NCBI GenBank assembly: GCA_024228355.1
Contig: JAAETN010000168.1
Location: forward strand, 1-60,880
Origin: Maribacter sp.
Lineage (GTDB): Bacteria > Bacteroidota > Bacteroidia > Flavobacteriales > Flavobacteriaceae
Length of the DNA stretch: 60,880 bases
Reading direction: 5' to 3'
Part shown: in pieces, positions 58,861-60,880 of the stretch
Layout of the letters: each line of letters starts with the position of its first letter
How positions within the stretch are numbered: the stretch's first letter is position 1
Made by a program: the position numbers and the translations under genes
The notes under the pieces: model-generated
What the model saw: only the letters and a program-made list of their open reading frames with translations
Databases searched by the model: none
Told to the model about the DNA's origin: nothing

Positions 58861-60854
58861 ATTTCTTTATCTTGTTTTTGTAGCATCCTTAATTCGTCTC
58901 GTAATTTTGCTGCTTGCATGAAGTCTAATTCTTTTGCGGCTTTTTCCATGGCCTTTCTTTTGTCTCGAATCAACTTTTCAATTTGTTCTTTGGTCAAATA
59001 AGCCAAATCTGGCTCAGCAGCCCTTAATTCCTCTTTTTCAAAATGATAGGTGGATACCGAATTTTTGGCCAAGGCACTGTCCAGACTTTTATTCAATGCC
59101 TTTGGCGTGATATTGTTAGCAACATTATAGGCAATTTGTTTTTCACGACGATAATTGGTACCATCAATGGTCTTTTTCATGCTATTAGTAATTTTATCAG
59201 CGTACATGATTGCTTTACCATCCAAATGCCTTGCAGCTCTGCCTACTGTTTGTGTCAATGAGCGATTGCTGCGTAAAAATCCTTCTTTATCCGCATCCAA
59301 GATTGCAACTAGTGAAACCTCAGGCAAATCCAACCCTTCACGTAATAGATTAACACCGATAAGCACATCAAAAATACCCTTTCTTAAATCCTGCATGATT
59401 TCAACACGTTCCAACGTATCAACATCACTGTGTATATATCTACAACGTACATTTATTCGGGCTAAATATTTGGTCAATTCCTCAGCCATTCGTTTGGTCA
59501 AGGTGGTGACCAAAGTCCTTTCATCTTTTTCAACCCTTTGTTGAATCTCTTCTACCAAATCATCAATCTGATTCAAACTTGGTCGTACCTCAATAATTGG
59601 ATCAAGAAGCCCCGTGGGTCTAATAACTTGTTCAACATATACACCTTGACTAAGTTGTAATTCATAATCGGCAGGAGTTGCGCTAACATATATCACCTGA
59701 TTCTGTAATGCTTCAAATTCTTCAAATTTCAAGGGTCTGTTGTCCATTGCTGCTGGTAATCGAAATCCGTATTCAACTAAGTTTTCTTTTCGAGAACGAT
59801 CACCACCATACATGGCATGCACCTGCGGTATAGTTACATGGCTCTCGTCAATGACCATTAAAAAGTCCTTTGGAAAATAATCCAATAAACAGAATGGTCT
59901 CGTACCTGGCTCACGTCCGTCCAAGTACCTTGAGTAATTTTCAATACCTGAACAGTAGCCCAATTCGCGAATCATTTCCAAATCAAAATTTGTGCGTTCT
60001 TCCAAGCGTTTTGCTTCAAGTGGTTTACCAATTTCCTTAAAATAGTCGATTTGATGCACCAGATCATCCTGAATGAGATGTATGGCATTATGAAGAATAT
60101 CTGGCGAGGTAACGAACATATTCGCAGGATAGATATTCAAGTTCTCATAGACTTCGATTACGTTGTTATTGAAAGGATCAAAAGCTTCGATCTCTTCTAT
60201 CTCGTCACCAAAGAAGTGAATTCTAAAAGCATGGTCCGCATAACTGGGGAACACATCAACGACATCACCTTTTACCCTAAAGTTACCGTTCCTAAAATCA
60301 GCTGAAGTCCTTGCGTAAAGACTTTGGACCAGCATATGTAATAACTTGGTGCGGGCAATGACCTGGTCTTTATGAATGGTTATTACATTTTTTTGGAATT
60401 CCACAGGATTCCCAATACCATACAAGCAAGATACTGAAGCTACGACCAAAACGTCCCTTCTGCCCGATAAAAGTGAAGAAGTGGTACTTAACCTTAACTT
60501 TTCAATATCTTCATTGATAGAGAGATCCTTTTCAATATAAAGACCAGAGGTTGGAATGTAGGCTTCAGGTTGGTAATAGTCATAATAGGAAACAAAGTAC
60601 TCGACGGCATTATCGGGGAAGAACTGCTTGAACTCGGAATATAATTGGGCAGCAAGAGTTTTATTGTGTGCTAGGACCAAAGTTGGGCGTTGTACAGTCT
60701 CGATAACATTTGCCACTGTAAAGGTCTTCCCGGATCCGGTTACGCCAAGTAGAGTCTCATAGGCTTCATTCGAGTTGATCCCATCTACCAATTGTTTTAT
60801 TGCTTCTGGCTGATCACCTGTAGGCTTGAATTCGGATACGACCTTAAATTTCAT
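58845..60854 (-). CDS. uvrB: Excinuclease ABC subunit B
   Basis: 669 residues, complete. Helicase motifs: Walker A GVTGSGKT (37-44), beta-hairpin region YFVSYYDYYQPEAYIP for damage probing, VIDESHVTIPQ (motif II), VTTLTKRMAEELTKYL, LREGLDLPEVSLVAILDADKEG, and QTVGRAARH (motif VI). The C-terminal UVR motif (IRDKRKAMEKAAKELDFMQA) binds UvrC. Loads on damaged DNA with UvrA in nucleotide excision repair. ATG 60854. Confidence 0.98.
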   Translation of the reverse strand: MKFKVVSEFKPTGDQPEAIKQLVDGINSNEAYETLLGVTGSGKTFTVANVIETVQRPTLVLAHNKTLAAQLYSEFKQFFPDNAVEYFVSYYDYYQPEAYIPTSGLYIEKDLSINEDIEKLRLSTTSSLLSGRRDVLVVASVSCLYGIGNPVEFQKNVITIHKDQVIARTKLLHMLVQSLYARTSADFRNGNFRVKGDVVDVFPSYADHAFRIHFFGDEIEEIEAFDPFNNNVIEVYENLNIYPANMFVTSPDILHNAIHLIQDDLVHQIDYFKEIGKPLEAKRLEERTNFDLEMIRELGYCSGIENYSRYLDGREPGTRPFCLLDYFPKDFLMVIDESHVTIPQVHAMYGGDRSRKENLVEYGFRLPAAMDNRPLKFEEFEALQNQVIYVSATPADYELQLSQGVYVEQVIRPTGLLDPIIEVRPSLNQIDDLVEEIQQRVEKDERTLVTTLTKRMAEELTKYLARINVRCRYIHSDVDTLERVEIMQDLRKGIFDVLIGVNLLREGLDLPEVSLVAILDADKEGFLRSNRSLTQTVGRAARHLDGKAIMYADKITNSMKKTIDGTNYRREKQIAYNVANNITPKALNKSLDSALAKNSVSTYHFEKEELRAAEPDLAYLTKEQIEKLIRDKRKAMEKAAKELDFMQAAKLRDELRMLQKQDKEMGKAP

Positions 60855-60880
60855 TTTCTAAAAATACAAAAGCACAATGA

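Noticed and set aside
1-60880. tRNA, rRNA, insertion sequences, prophage or integron
   Set aside because: No cloverleaf with CCA-type end, rRNA sequence, transposase, integrase or phage structural gene was recognised; the hairpins at 58765-58860 lack attC core sites.

Overview
The window looks like chromosome of a marine-type member of the Flavobacteriaceae (Bacteroidota). The support is low GC, a SusC-type TonB receptor, promoters of the TAnnTTTG type, almost no Shine-Dalgarno signals, many small Cys-anchored lipoproteins, the nusB-DUF1573-yajC cluster, an extended NusB of about 315 residues, and families such as DUF3276 (PUR), DUF4197, DUF4920, DUF1684 and DUF6268. Genus cannot be decided from the sequence alone. 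I see no rRNA, tRNA, CRISPR array, prophage or insertion sequence. Most of the window is housekeeping and envelope genes, with about 65 protein genes, two of them broken.

Layout. 1-3145: the 5' part of a susC gene and a membrane-embedded AraC-type regulator, with a long repeat-rich spacer between them. 3.5-9.5 kb: a DUF4197 lipoprotein, purU, an Lrp regulator, an MscS-like remnant, a hydrolase-like protein, a DJ-1/PfpI lipoprotein and a DUF1684 lipoprotein. 9.5-13.6 kb: a nitrogen module (BBP2 porin, amt, glnB with two spaced operators), a fluoride channel gene and small membrane proteins. 13.7-19.4 kb: a MazG-like NTPase, ilvE, DUF4920-mnmD, an SDR gene and the grpE-dnaJ heat-shock operon. 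19.5-25.8 kb: a tandem 113-bp repeat, then a tightly overlapping five-gene unit (ABC ATPase, ABC-2 permease, MscS channel, DUF6268 barrel, and a response regulator of the sigma-54 type with no DNA-binding domain). 26-34.6 kb: PPK2, an M28 peptidase, a double-domain PPIase, two tiny paralogous membrane peptides, cspA, a 1-Cys peroxiredoxin, YfiT, a redoxin, csaA broken by an in-frame stop, a BASS transporter and an acyltransferase. 34.6-44.7 kb: M14 peptidase, PUR protein, ABC exporter, nusB-DUF1573-yajC, a Tat-exported Gfo/Idh/MocA protein, YdeI and pepT. 44.8-60.9 kb: pyrD, a Dabb protein, LysE, HMG-CoA lyase, a porin, an FMN-binding protein with a four-helix membrane partner, guaB, a thioredoxin-like protein, lysA, a Lon-N protein, sucC, DUF1456, a TerB-like protein, hsp20 and uvrB.

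How parts work together. The glnB-amt pair and the adjacent porin form an ammonium uptake and sensing set, and glnB carries two palindromic operators whose centres lie about five helical turns apart. The grpE-dnaJ operon and hsp20 lie 40 kb apart yet share the same promoter layout, TGACAT-N19-CTTTTG with a conserved ATTGG inside the spacer, which points to common heat-shock control. The ABC/MscS/DUF6268/response-regulator unit spans inner membrane, outer membrane and cytosol and is the best candidate for an uncharacterised multi-gene system. The FMN-binding/four-helix pair looks like a flavin-based transmembrane redox module. Three one-helix miniproteins, at 13068-13247, 29373-29462 and 29555-29641, share one N-terminal pattern and form a small family that length-limited gene calling would miss.
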